DNA of 64,000 bases from Brumimicrobium sp. Lineage in GTDB: Bacteria > Bacteroidota > Bacteroidia > Flavobacteriales_D > Crocinitomicaceae. Positions 1-9,767 of the stretch are shown here, one piece after another (position 1 is the stretch's first letter; each line of letters begins with the position of its first letter). The position numbers were made by a program, and so were the translations under genes. Below the pieces are notes generated by a model that did not search any database, was not told the origin of the DNA, and saw nothing but the letters and a program-made list of their open reading frames with translations. The stretch covers positions 558,001 to 622,000 of the forward strand of contig JAMLGZ010000001.1 of the NCBI GenBank assembly GCA_023957385.1. The letters run 5' to 3'.

Positions 1-1
1 C

Positions 2-3000
2 GATACAGCCATCAATTGTAATACGAGCGTAGTTTTAGGAGAACCTGCGCCTTCCACTCCAAATCCACCAGATTTTACGATGGCTCCGACTTGTCAAAAA
101 ACAGCTATGAGTCAAAATGGACCCCTAACACAAGGAAGTGGGATTTATAACAACGGCGTTGTTACTACAGGAGGAACAACTAATATTAATAATACAAATA
201 CGTTAGTTGACGTGACACATACCGATCCAATGGGACCTAATGCATGGCAAACATTGTGGTATAGTGATTATTCTAACCAATTTGTAGAAGTTTGCCCAAA
301 TAACTCTTTCAATATTACGATTAATGCAAAATCATTATATAGCAATAGCCCTTACTTCTGCCAAATTTGGGTGGATTGGAATAATGATGGTGCTTTTGAT
401 GCAAGTGAGGTAGTTCATAACTCTGGTCCTTATACTACAAATACCTTTACAGTAAATGGAACTATCACTGTTCCTGCTGGTCAAAACGACGGAATGTTCC
501 GCATGAGAATTCGTTTTAAAGATAATGCACCATTTGTTCCTACAGATAATGCAGATGGATGTAAATTTAAAAACCCTGTAGGTATTCCTCCAGGTTATGG
601 TGGTTACACTGGAAATAACTACGGAAATTACTACTTCTCCGATGAAGTTGAAGATTATGCTGTAAAAGTAGATTGTGGAAATAACTCAGGTAATAGTGGA
701 GATATAACTTATCAATGGACTCCTCCAACTGGGCTAGATTATGATGATATTCCTAATCCAACAGCAACTCCAGATGAAACTACAACTTATACAGTAACCG
801 TAACAGATTCTGATAACGGTTGCGTTGTTACTGCACAAGTTACAGTTATTGTTGCTGGACATATTACCATTCAAGCTACTCCGGGAGATTGTGAGAACGG
901 AAAATATGATTTAACTGGTACTATTACTACTGATCAAGCACCTAGTACAGGTACTTTAATTGTTGAAGATTGTGATGGAAATGCTATAACTATAGCGACA
1001 GCTCCATTTAATGGAACGTCTTTCCCATTCACCATTACAGACTTGGATGCTAATGGAAACAATTGCAATTTACATGCTTATTTCTCAGATGCTAACTGTC
1101 CAGAAGATTATAGTTTTACGGCACCTGCACCATGCAATAACTGCGTTCCTCCTGTCTTGACTATTAATGACATTGTAAAATGTAATGATAATAATATAGA
1201 TTTAAACGATGCCGTTGATGCAAGTTCAGAACCAGCAGTAATCACTTTTTATAGCTCAGAAACAGATGCAGAGAATGCTACTAATCCAATTGGAAATAAT
1301 GTAACGACTTCAGGAACATATTGGGTAAGAGCTGAAGATACAGGTGGAGATACTGACTGCTATAATGTATATTCTGTAAATGTAACTATCAATATATTAA
1401 CTTATACTGCTAATATTACTGATGAAAATTGTGGTAGTGCAGATGGACAGATTGTATTAACTGAAAATGGAGGTGTTGCTCCTTATACATATACTCTTAA
1501 TGGAGGGTCACCTCAAAGTAATGGTACTTTCTCTAGCTTAGCTTCGGATTCTTATAACGTTACAATTACTGATGCAAATGGTTGTCAAGTAACTGGAGTT
1601 GAGATTGTAAATAGTATTGGAGGTCCTACAATTACTCAAGTTACGCCAGTTCCAGCAAGTTGCCCTACAGTATGTGATGGTTCTATTAGTGTTTCAGCAA
1701 CTGGAGGAACTACACCATATTCTTATATTTGGAAAGATGGAGGAGGTAATGTGATTGGAGGTAATGCAAATAGTGTTCAAGATTTATGCGAAGGAAATTA
1801 TACTGTTCAGGTGATTGATGCTATTGGCTGTAAAGCAAACGGAACAGCCATTATTACTGCTGGAAATAATCCGGTAATCTCACAAGTTACTACTGTAGAT
1901 GCAAGTTGTACGAATATATGTGATGGTGAAATTAGTGTAACGGTTAATGGGGGCACTGCGCCTTACACATACGCTTATACAGATAATAATGGTGTAGCAG
2001 CTGGAACAAATAGTGCTAACGTAAATGGAATATGTACAGGTACTTATGATATCTCTGTAACTGATGTAAACGGTTGCCCAGCTAATGGAACGGCTAATGT
2101 GGGTGTGCTTGATCCTGGGACATTTAGCGTAAGTTCAATAGACCCTACTTGCGGAAATGTAGATGGAAAGATTATAATTTCTGGATTAGTATCTAATACG
2201 GGGTATGATATTACTTATAATCAAAATGGTTCTCCAGTTACAATTTCAGGTACTTCTGATAATGCGGGTACTTTTACAATTGATCATCAAGAAGCAGGAA
2301 CATATAATAATTTCTCTGCAACCGAGAATGGAGGTTGTACTATCACTTCTACTTCATCAGTTGTGTTAACTGACCCAACTCCACCGACCGTTTCTGCACC
2401 AAGCGATATTGCAATTTGTGTAGGAGAGAGCGTTACATTAACAGCAAATGCACCAAATGGAGGTACAATATCATGGGATAATGGGGTTTCGAATGGTGTT
2501 GCGTTTGTACCTTCAACTCCTGGAACATATACCTATACTGTTACTTCAACTATTGATAATTGTGTTGCTACAGATGCTGTTGTTGTTACAGTAGAAGGAA
2601 TACCAACACCTGATTTTGTTGGAGATAAATTATATGGTTGCGAACCATTAACAGTGAATTTTATAAGCACAGGTTCTTCTGGAACTAATTGTATATGGAA
2701 TTTTGGAGATGGAACAACAGTTAATAGTTGTGGTGCTGTTACACATACCTATTCAAATGCAGGAATTTATACTGTTTCCTTAACAGTAACTTCTGCTGCT
2801 GGATGTACAGGAACTATAACAAAACACAATTATATTGAAGTAACTCCTAAACCAACAGCTGCTTTTACAGCAGATCCTATGGTAACGGATATATTTAATA
2901 CACAGGTTAATTTTACAAATGAGTCATCAAATGCACATGATTATATATGGGATTTTGGAGATGGTTCGGCTTTAAATTATCAAACAAATCCATCATATAC

Positions 3001-3388
3001 CTATTCTGATGAAGAACCTGGAAATTATATCGTTACTTTAATTGCAACTAACGGTGATGGATGTTCTGATACCGCACGAGCTGTTATTAAAATTAAAGAC
3101 GTGTTGATATTCTACGTTCCAAATGCATTCACCCCTGATCATGATCATTATAATGAGGTATTCAAACCGGTATTTGCATCAGGATATAATCCATACACAT
3201 ATACTCTTTTAATATTCGATAGATGGGGTGAGATTATTTTTGAATCTCATAATACGGATATTGGTTGGGATGGTACCTATGGAGGAAACATTGTTAAAGA
3301 TGGCGTTTATGTTTGGAAAATAGAATTTAAGGAAACAATGTCAGACAAACATCATAGGTATGTCGGACATGTAACGTTGATTAGATAG
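2..3388 (+). CDS. T9SS type B cargo protein with GEVED, SprB and PKD repeats (5' truncated by window)
   Basis: The frame is open to the window edge (no stop from base 2), so the start lies upstream and the Met codon at 80 is probably internal. Numbered from that Met: a GEVED-like domain at about 70-197, ending in the DEVEDYAV signature; three SprB-type repeats at about 440-690, each with a Cys-x-DG-x-I core and a TDxNGC-like end; two PKD modules near 872 (WNFGDG) and 956 (WDFGDG); and a gliding-motility-associated type B sorting domain from about 1011 (VPNAFTPD, then DRWGE and GWDG) to the end. In known families this means export across the outer membrane by the type IX system and display or release as an adhesin-like protein. 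It is a paralogue of the next two large genes, and its sorting domain is closest to that of the second. Substrate or ligand cannot be told. Confidence 0.9.
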   Translation, partial: DTAINCNTSVVLGEPAPSTPNPPDFTMAPTCQKTAMSQNGPLTQGSGIYNNGVVTTGGTTNINNTNTLVDVTHTDPMGPNAWQTLWYSDYSNQFVEVCPNNSFNITINAKSLYSNSPYFCQIWVDWNNDGAFDASEVVHNSGPYTTNTFTVNGTITVPAGQNDGMFRMRIRFKDNAPFVPTDNADGCKFKNPVGIPPGYGGYTGNNYGNYYFSDEVEDYAVKVDCGNNSGNSGDITYQWTPPTGLDYDDIPNPTATPDETTTYTVTVTDSDNGCVVTAQVTVIVAGHITIQATPGDCENGKYDLTGTITTDQAPSTGTLIVEDCDGNAITIATAPFNGTSFPFTITDLDANGNNCNLHAYFSDANCPEDYSFTAPAPCNNCVPPVLTINDIVKCNDNNIDLNDAVDASSEPAVITFYSSETDAENATNPIGNNVTTSGTYWVRAEDTGGDTDCYNVYSVNVTINILTYTANITDENCGSADGQIVLTENGGVAPYTYTLNGGSPQSNGTFSSLASDSYNVTITDANGCQVTGVEIVNSIGGPTITQVTPVPASCPTVCDGSISVSATGGTTPYSYIWKDGGGNVIGGNANSVQDLCEGNYTVQVIDAIGCKANGTAIITAGNNPVISQVTTVDASCTNICDGEISVTVNGGTAPYTYAYTDNNGVAAGTNSANVNGICTGTYDISVTDVNGCPANGTANVGVLDPGTFSVSSIDPTCGNVDGKIIISGLVSNTGYDITYNQNGSPVTISGTSDNAGTFTIDHQEAGTYNNFSATENGGCTITSTSSVVLTDPTPPTVSAPSDIAICVGESVTLTANAPNGGTISWDNGVSNGVAFVPSTPGTYTYTVTSTIDNCVATDAVVVTVEGIPTPDFVGDKLYGCEPLTVNFISTGSSGTNCIWNFGDGTTVNSCGAVTHTYSNAGIYTVSLTVTSAAGCTGTITKHNYIEVTPKPTAAFTADPMVTDIFNTQVNFTNESSNAHDYIWDFGDGSALNYQTNPSYTYSDEEPGNYIVTLIATNGDGCSDTARAVIKIKDVLIFYVPNAFTPDHDHYNEVFKPVFASGYNPYTYTLLIFDRWGEIIFESHNTDIGWDGTYGGNIVKDGVYVWKIEFKETMSDKHHRYVGHVTLIR

Positions 3389-3502
3389 AGTATAAGCCTT
3401 CCAAGTATTTCATAAACCGATAAAAAAAAAGATGTAAAGAATTCCAATAAATAAATAGAACTTTCGACTATTAAATCATGAAAAATCATATATAAGAAAT
3501 TA

Positions 3503-6304
3503 GTGAAAGTTGTATTTATTGGGATTCTTTTTAGTTTAAATTCATTTGCCCAATCTCCTATTCCATGTTCAAATCCAGCAGATCCTCCCGGTGAAACCGC
3601 TTGTCTAGCTACACCAATTTGTGACTTTAATGGATATTGTGGAAGAACCTTATCTTCCTATTCTTCAGACGCATGGACAGATTTAAAGAATGCCATCAAG
3701 GCTGCAACTATTGATCAATGGGGTATTGATTGGTTGACAATTGAAAATGACAGTTATCTTAAATTTATAGCATCTTCTTCTTCAATTACTTTCAACGTAT
3801 ATGTGTATGATTGTAATGGCGCTGGAACAAAAGCAATTCAAGTTGTATTCTTCAAAGCTGATAATTGCAGCGGTGGCCCTGTAACCGTTGTTTACGCAAA
3901 TAAAGAAATGGTTCAACAGGGCGCAGCTCATAATGTTACTGTAACGGGACTAACTCCAGGTGATGTTTATTATATTCTAATTGATGGATATAGTGGTAAA
4001 AATTGTGGATATACTTTTGAAGCAGTAGCGGGAGTACAATCTCCAGCAGTTCAGATTGATATTGCTCCACAAGTTACAGTTTGCCCAGGTGATCAAATTA
4101 CAGCAACTGCCTCAGGAGGTGATAATAGCTATCAATGGACAGGTACAGGATTGAGCTCAGCTACTGGAACAAGTGTTATTATCACAGCTCCAACAACTCC
4201 TGGCTCATACAGTTATGGGGTTGAAGCTACTGGAGGAACCGCATTTTGTCCACAAAGTAGTACAGCACAATTAACAGTAATTGTAGATAACTGTACCTCA
4301 TGTACTCCTCCTCACTTAAATATTGATAACCTTACAATATGCACTGGTTCCAACATTGATTTAAATACTGCTATAAATCCAAACTCTGATCAAGCAAATT
4401 TAAGCTTTTATAACTCACAAGCAGATGCAACTAGTGCAAGCTCGTCTATAAATAATATAACTTCTGTTGCTGGAACATATTGGGTTCGTGCAGAGAACCC
4501 CAATGATCCTACTTGTTTTGATGTTTATGCTATTACAATAACGGCAACTACAGTTTCCTATACAAGTTCTACAACAGATGCAAATTGTGGTTCAAATGAT
4601 GGGTCTCTTAATATAACCGCAACGGATGGAACAGCTCCTTATACTTTTTCTATCAATAATGGACCTACTCAATCAAATGGTACTTTTAGCAATTTAACTG
4701 CTGGATCATATTCAATATTAATTACTGATAATAATGGATGCCAAAAGTCTGGAACAATTTCTATCAATAATTTAAATGGTGTAACAATTATCCAGCTAAC
4801 AACCACAGATTCAAATTGCGGTGCATGTGATGGAGTAATTACGGTAAATGGAAGTGGTGGAACTCTACCATATACTTATAACTGGATGGATGCAAACGGT
4901 TTAGTAATAGGTGGAAATTCAGATCAAATCTCCAATATATGTTCGGGCAATTATTCGGTAGAAGTAACTGATGCCAATGGATGCTTAGCAAGTTCAGTTG
5001 TTACATTGGGAAATTTGAATGCTCCTACAATTTCATTGTCAGGGACTAATCCTACCTGTGGAAATGCAGATGGAAGTATAAAAATTAGTGGATTAAATAA
5101 TAATACTTCTTATGGTTTAACCTATCAACTTGGCAGTGAAACACCAATCCAAATAACTACAAATAGTGATAATAGTGGGAATATTAATATTATCAACCTT
5201 CAACAAGGAACATATAGCAATTTTAACGTGGTTGACCTTGGAGGTTGTGATATTGTTAGTTCTGATGTAATCACACTTTCTGAGCCAAATGCTCCTGTTC
5301 TTATAATGCCGGATAATATTACTGTTTGCGAAGGTGAAACTGTTACTTTAACTGCGAGTGCGTCAAGTGGTGCTGTTATTACATGGAATAATGGTATAAA
5401 TAACGGGGAGCCTTTCATACCAAACAATATTGGAGTAACTACTTATACTGCGACAGCCACTATAGATGGATGTTCATCAACTGGTACAACTCAAATTAGT
5501 GTAGAAGGAATGAGTAATATAAATTTTGAAGGAGATATATTAACTGGTTGTTCGCCTTTAACCGTCAACTTTAGCAATCTTACTTCTGGTTCTTTTAACG
5601 GAGTATGTAAATGGAATTTTGGGGATGGTTTAACCGCTTCTATTTGTGATAATGTATCACATACTTATTATGCTGTAGGAGATTACAGTGTGACATTGAC
5701 GATGGAGTCCTTGAGTGGATGTGCAAGTAGCTATTCTCAAACAAATTACATTCATGTTTCACCTTCGCCGATAGCAAGTTTTACTGCTGATCCAATGGTG
5801 ACAAATACCTTAAATCCAACTGTAAATTTTTATAACAACTCATCAAACGCAAGTTCCTATGAATGGGACTTTGGGGATTATTCAGTCACTAATACAGAGG
5901 ACAGCCCCTCACATACTTATGATGAGAATAATCCAGGAAGTTATATTGTAACTTTAGTGGCCTCAAATGGCAATGATTGTAACGATACTACGCGAATGAT
6001 TATTAAAATTGATGAAGAAGTTATTTTCTTTATTCCAAATACATTTACGCCTGATGGCAACATGTTTAATGAAATTTTTCAACCTATTTTCGCATCAGGG
6101 ATAGATCCAAATGATTTTTCTTTTATTATTTTTAATCGATGGGGAGAGGTGATATTTCAAACGAAGGATATACATGCTGGTTGGGATGGTTTATATAAAG
6201 GAAATATAGCGAAGGATGGTACTTATGTATGGAAATTAGAATTCATGGAAACCATTTCTGACAAGAGATATATTTTTAATGGTCATGTAAATATTATTAG
6301 ATAA
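3503..6304 (+). CDS. T9SS type B cargo protein with SprB and PKD repeats; start region possibly frameshifted
   Basis: Secreted protein of about 933 residues. A short signal-like N-terminus from a GTG at 3503 ends in SLNSFAQ. The N-terminal module has paired Cys (TACLATPICDFNGYCG) and is shared with the gene at 7009. SprB-type repeats lie at about 353-510, PKD modules near 703 (WNFGDG) and 786 (WDFGDY), and the type B sorting domain at about 842-933 (IPNTFTPDG, NRWGE, GWDG). An ATG at 3478 sits one base out of frame. Deleting one A from the five-A run after it would join it to this frame and give a longer, typical signal peptide beginning MKIIYKKLVK. The start is therefore either GTG 3503 or the gene carries a one-base indel. 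Likely surface or secreted adhesin exported by type IX secretion. Confidence 0.88.
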   Translation: MKVVFIGILFSLNSFAQSPIPCSNPADPPGETACLATPICDFNGYCGRTLSSYSSDAWTDLKNAIKAATIDQWGIDWLTIENDSYLKFIASSSSITFNVYVYDCNGAGTKAIQVVFFKADNCSGGPVTVVYANKEMVQQGAAHNVTVTGLTPGDVYYILIDGYSGKNCGYTFEAVAGVQSPAVQIDIAPQVTVCPGDQITATASGGDNSYQWTGTGLSSATGTSVIITAPTTPGSYSYGVEATGGTAFCPQSSTAQLTVIVDNCTSCTPPHLNIDNLTICTGSNIDLNTAINPNSDQANLSFYNSQADATSASSSINNITSVAGTYWVRAENPNDPTCFDVYAITITATTVSYTSSTTDANCGSNDGSLNITATDGTAPYTFSINNGPTQSNGTFSNLTAGSYSILITDNNGCQKSGTISINNLNGVTIIQLTTTDSNCGACDGVITVNGSGGTLPYTYNWMDANGLVIGGNSDQISNICSGNYSVEVTDANGCLASSVVTLGNLNAPTISLSGTNPTCGNADGSIKISGLNNNTSYGLTYQLGSETPIQITTNSDNSGNINIINLQQGTYSNFNVVDLGGCDIVSSDVITLSEPNAPVLIMPDNITVCEGETVTLTASASSGAVITWNNGINNGEPFIPNNIGVTTYTATATIDGCSSTGTTQISVEGMSNINFEGDILTGCSPLTVNFSNLTSGSFNGVCKWNFGDGLTASICDNVSHTYYAVGDYSVTLTMESLSGCASSYSQTNYIHVSPSPIASFTADPMVTNTLNPTVNFYNNSSNASSYEWDFGDYSVTNTEDSPSHTYDENNPGSYIVTLVASNGNDCNDTTRMIIKIDEEVIFFIPNTFTPDGNMFNEIFQPIFASGIDPNDFSFIIFNRWGEVIFQTKDIHAGWDGLYKGNIAKDGTYVWKLEFMETISDKRYIFNGHVNIIR

Positions 6305-6341
6305 TCTGCATTGCATTTACAGAAAAACAATTAGAATAAAA

Positions 6342-6370
6342 ATTGAATACCGACACTATCGGTGTTCAAT
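6342..6370. repeat. Intergenic hairpin downstream of the second adhesin gene
   Basis: Inverted repeat with arms ATTGAATACCGA and TCGGTGTTCAAT around a CACTA loop; one position is a T-G wobble. It starts 38 bases after the upstream stop. No T-run follows, so it may be an mRNA 3' end structure rather than a classical terminator. Confidence 0.55.
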
Positions 6371-6594
6371 CTCTTACTATTCCTAATCTGTTAAATTGAT
6401 TATTGCTTGTGTTGTAAAACCTAGTTTTTTTTCATCAAAAGGAGAAAGATGCCCGCCCTGAGTACACCGAAGGATAAAACCATGATCTGTATATTTTCTA
6501 AATACTCTATAAGTTAGTTAAAAATATATTTATATATTCGTGCAACCTTTTTTTGATAAAGGAAGTCTATGCCTATAATGTTAAAACTATTATT

Positions 6595-6975
6595 ATGAAT
6601 AAAAAATCTTTGTTAACCTTTTTTGTTGTACTTGCCACCCTATTTTTCTCTCAAATAAGTTATTCTCAGGTTACTTCTGCTTTACAAGGAAGATATCAAG
6701 TTATTTCTCCGTCTAATGCTGATATTACTGAAATTTCTGCAAATGAAATTATTGTTCGGGCAGGAGAGTCTGTTGTAGAACAGTACAATCTCATAGAGAC
6801 AAAAGATGATGTGTATTATTTTGCGAAAGTTAATTTAAGAACTCCTTCTAAAGCAAATTCAGAAGAAAAGAGAATATATCAATTTAAGATAATTGAGGTA
6901 AAAGATAATGAATATACAATCCATGTTCTTATACCAAATGGTAAGGAAATGGAGATCCAATTAAGAAAATTATAA
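6595..6975 (+). CDS. Small secreted protein of unknown function
   Basis: A 126-residue protein with a clear signal peptide (MNKKSLLTFFVVLATLFFSQ, cut after about ISYSQ). I prefer the ATG at 6595 over an in-frame TTG at 6553, which would put 14 polar residues before the signal peptide. The mature part is about 100 residues, short beta-like stretches rich in Glu, Lys and Ile (YQVISPSNADITEISANEI; YQFKIIEVKDNEYTI), resembling the small lipocalin-like or DUF-type domains of Bacteroidota, but I do not recognise the family. It lies between two large type IX cargo genes, 33 bases before the third, so co-transcription with it is likely. A near-consensus -7 box (TATATTCG, 6533-6540) lies upstream. It has no sorting domain of its own. 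Confidence 0.75.
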   Translation: MNKKSLLTFFVVLATLFFSQISYSQVTSALQGRYQVISPSNADITEISANEIIVRAGESVVEQYNLIETKDDVYYFAKVNLRTPSKANSEEKRIYQFKIIEVKDNEYTIHVLIPNGKEMEIQLRKL

Positions 6976-7008
6976 ACTATTATAACCAATACTATTAAAC
7001 AAGTCTTT

Positions 7009-9531
7009 ATGAAAAATCTACTTATTTTAATTTTAACGCTATTTTTTCTTTTTGCTTTTAAAAACGAAACCCTCGCAATTGGTGGTGGTGATTGGGTAGA
7101 TCCACCTGCAGGGATGCCTAGTTGCGCAGGTCAAGATGCTCCTGGAAACACAGCATGTATTGCCACGCCCATTTGTGATTTAAATGGATACTGTGGTACT
7201 ACTTCCTCTTCTTATGGCGCTAATACTTGGAGTCAGTTGACAAGTGCTTTCTGTGGTTCCATTGAGAATAATGCTTTCTTATCATTCACTGCTATTAATA
7301 GTAGTATAAGCTTTGATGCATACGTATATAATTGTTATGATGATGAAGCTATCCAAGTATTTATTTTTAGCGCAGCTAGCTGTAATAGTGGTCCTGTAAC
7401 AGCTCATGTATGTGTAAATGAAATGTATGCACAGAATAGTACATATAATGTCTCTGCGTCAGGTTTAATTCCAGGCAACCAATATTACATCATGATTGAT
7501 GGATTTGGAGGAGATGTCTGTGATTATACCTTTGTTGCTACATCTGGGGTTGCAACACCGGTAAGTTCCCAAGGTGCAGAAGTTTCAATAGATCCTAGTA
7601 ATAACTATACGTTATGTGAAGGTGGAAGTTTAACTGTTACTGCTTCTGGTGGTTATGGTGGTTATGCTTGGTCTGGAGATCCTGGATTAGGTGGTACTAC
7701 TGGAACAACAGTAGTTATTACTCCACCTAGTACACCTGGTGTATATAATTATCATATTGAATCTACAGGTATGCAAGGAATGTGTCCTGGTAGTGAAGAT
7801 TATGATTTTACTATAACTGTAGTTCCTGCAAATCAACCAACATTATCTTCAACAGATCCTACCTGCAATGCTTGTGATGGTACTGTTTCGGCTAGTATGT
7901 CTGGAGCTACTTTCTCTTGGGAAGATATCAATGGAACTGCTCTAGGAAATACGAGTTCCTTATCTAACCTTTGTGCAGGAAGTTATATTGTGACTACTAG
8001 TTATGGTGGCGGTTCATGTAATATAATTGACACTATTTCTATTTTTGCACCTGGTGCTGATGATCCAAGTTTTAACTTTGCTAATTTTTGTATCGAATCT
8101 TCAAACGGTCCTACTGGAATAGTTAGCTCGGGTGGAAGCTTTAGCTTTAATCCAGCGCCAAGTGATGGTGCGACTATAAATTCAAGCACGGGAGTTATTT
8201 CGAATCCTACAGTTGGAACAACATATACTGTTGAGCATACAACTACGGGAGTTTGCCCTCAAACAAGTTCTCAAAATGTTACAGCTAATGGATTCACGAT
8301 TTCTTCTAACTCTACGAATGCTAACTGTGGAGCAGCCGATGGAAGTATTACAGTTACCCCAACAGGTAATGGTTCTACGTATAATTATTCTTTAAATGGA
8401 GGTACATCTCAAGCAAGTGGAAATTTTGCTAATCTATCTGCTGGCTCCTACTCAATTTCTGTTACAGATAACAATGGTTGTACGGCTACTGGTTCTGCTT
8501 CTATTGGAAATATTGGTGCGCCTTATTTTGAAGCACCTCAAGATGCTTCTATTTGTTTAGGCCAGAATGTTACACTTACAGCAAATAATCCTAATGGGGC
8601 AACTATTACATGGGATAATGGGATTACTGATGGGGTTGCTTTTACACCAAGTTCTGCTGGAACTACGGTTTATACTGTAACCGCCACAGCGTCTAATGGA
8701 TGTGATACAACTGCTACTGTATCAGTTACAGTGTATGATAATCCTACTCCATCGTTTACAGCAGATGTAACAAAAGGATGTAACCCTTTAACAGTAACTT
8801 TTACAGATAATTCAGGAATAACTTCTACTGACTGTTTATGGGACTTAGGTGATGGAAATTCAAGTACAGATTGTAATTCTGTAACTCACGTTTATGATCA
8901 ATCTGGAACATATACGGTTACCCTAACTATAACCGATAATAATACGTGTTCTGGTACAGCAAGTCAAACTAATTATATTGAAGTAATTGATGCTGTAGTG
9001 GCTAATTTTACTGCTAATCCGATGGAAACTACAACTAAAGATCCAGAAGTTGACTTTACAAATGCTTCTTCCAATGCTACAGATTATATATGGGATTTTG
9101 GAGATGGTTCTTCTAATAGTACAGATTTAAATCCAACACATTTATTTCCTAGTGATGAACCAGGAACGTATATTGTAACTCTATATGCAAGTAATGAGAG
9201 TTGTATGGATTCTGCCCAAGTAACAATCAATATAATTTATCCAGACCCTGAGTATGAGCTTCCAAATGTCTTTACGCCAAATGGAGATGGAGATAATGAT
9301 TTCTTTAAATTTATATACTATAATAACATTAAGAAGATTGATTTGGTTATTGTAAATCGCTGGGGTAATGCTGTGTTTACAAGTGATAAACCAGATTTCA
9401 ATTGGAATGGTAAAGTGAATAACTCTGGAGGGCTATGTTCTGAGGGAGTATATTTCTACAAGATGACTATATATGACTTTACAGATAATGAATATCCTGT
9501 GCATGGATTTGTTCATCTAGCAGGAAAGTAA
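7009..9531 (+). CDS. T9SS type B cargo protein with SprB and PKD repeats
   Basis: An 840-residue secreted protein with a signal peptide at about 1-24 (LFFLFAFKNETLAI). The N-terminal Cys-rich module (TACIATPICDLNGYCG) is shared with the gene at 3503. One clear SprB-type repeat lies at about 427-502 (NANCGAADGSITV to TDNNGC), PKD modules near 608 (WDLGDG) and 692 (WDFGDG), and the type B sorting domain at about 748-840 (LPNVFTPNGDGDNDFF, NRWGN, GVYFYK). The sorting domain is nearer the family consensus than those of the two upstream paralogues, which suggests an older duplication. Expected to be exported by type IX secretion and to act outside the cell as an adhesin or matrix protein; the ligand is unknown. 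It ends the adhesin run and is followed by a good terminator. Confidence 0.92.
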   Translation: MKNLLILILTLFFLFAFKNETLAIGGGDWVDPPAGMPSCAGQDAPGNTACIATPICDLNGYCGTTSSSYGANTWSQLTSAFCGSIENNAFLSFTAINSSISFDAYVYNCYDDEAIQVFIFSAASCNSGPVTAHVCVNEMYAQNSTYNVSASGLIPGNQYYIMIDGFGGDVCDYTFVATSGVATPVSSQGAEVSIDPSNNYTLCEGGSLTVTASGGYGGYAWSGDPGLGGTTGTTVVITPPSTPGVYNYHIESTGMQGMCPGSEDYDFTITVVPANQPTLSSTDPTCNACDGTVSASMSGATFSWEDINGTALGNTSSLSNLCAGSYIVTTSYGGGSCNIIDTISIFAPGADDPSFNFANFCIESSNGPTGIVSSGGSFSFNPAPSDGATINSSTGVISNPTVGTTYTVEHTTTGVCPQTSSQNVTANGFTISSNSTNANCGAADGSITVTPTGNGSTYNYSLNGGTSQASGNFANLSAGSYSISVTDNNGCTATGSASIGNIGAPYFEAPQDASICLGQNVTLTANNPNGATITWDNGITDGVAFTPSSAGTTVYTVTATASNGCDTTATVSVTVYDNPTPSFTADVTKGCNPLTVTFTDNSGITSTDCLWDLGDGNSSTDCNSVTHVYDQSGTYTVTLTITDNNTCSGTASQTNYIEVIDAVVANFTANPMETTTKDPEVDFTNASSNATDYIWDFGDGSSNSTDLNPTHLFPSDEPGTYIVTLYASNESCMDSAQVTINIIYPDPEYELPNVFTPNGDGDNDFFKFIYYNNIKKIDLVIVNRWGNAVFTSDKPDFNWNGKVNNSGGLCSEGVYFYKMTIYDFTDNEYPVHGFVHLAGK

Positions 9532-9550
9532 TTCAGGTAACTAGCTATTT

Positions 9551-9580
9551 AAAAAGGCGTGACTTTGTCATGCCTTTTTT
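9551..9580 (+). terminator. Rho-independent terminator after the adhesin cluster
   Basis: Stem AAAAAGGCGTGA / TCATGCCTTTTTT with a CTTTG loop and one G-T pair, ending in a T-run, 19 bases after the stop of the third large cargo gene. Confidence 0.85.
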
Positions 9581-9611
9581 GTAATCTTTAATAAATGAAT
9601 CTTGTTTTAAA

Positions 9612-9645
9612 AAAAAATCCCGATAGTTCGCTATCAGGATTTTGA
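9612..9645 (-). terminator. Terminator of the tRNA-Val transcript
   Basis: Hairpin with arms AAATCCCGATAG and CTATCAGGATTT around TTCG, one mismatch. On the minus strand it is followed by a run of T, placing it just after the tRNA gene. It may also act on plus-strand transcription. Confidence 0.75.
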
Positions 9646-9653
9646 TTTTTACG

Positions 9654-9728
9654 TGGGCCCTACAGGATTCGAACCTGTGACCCCCTGCTTGTAAGGCAGG
9701 TGCTCTGAACCAGCTGAGCTAAGAGCCC
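9654..9728 (-). tRNA. tRNA-Val (anticodon TAC)
   Basis: The minus strand folds into a complete 75-nt cloverleaf: 7-bp acceptor stem GGGCTCT/AGGGCCC with one G-T pair, D arm GCTC...GAGC, anticodon stem CCTGC/GCAGG with loop CTTACAA (anticodon TAC, valine), T arm ACAGG TTCGAAT CCTGT, and discriminator A. The 3' CCA is not encoded. A TAnnTTTG box lies upstream and a hairpin terminator downstream, so it is probably transcribed alone. Confidence 0.97.
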
Positions 9729-9738
9729 TATTTTTTTA

Positions 9739-9760
9739 ATTGCTATTCGTTAATAGCAAT
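9739..9760 (-). other. Hairpin in the leader of tRNA-Val
   Basis: Inverted repeat ATTGCTATT / AATAGCAAT with a short loop, lying between the putative promoter and the tRNA 5' end. No T-run follows on the minus strand. It may be the end structure of folC mRNA or a processing signal in the precursor tRNA. Confidence 0.5.
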
Positions 9761-9767
9761 GCGGGGG

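Noticed and set aside
1400-2110. Repeated DNA in the adhesin gene considered as a CRISPR or tandem-repeat array
   Set aside because: The repeats are protein-level SprB modules of about 75 residues with diverged DNA, not short identical repeats with spacers.
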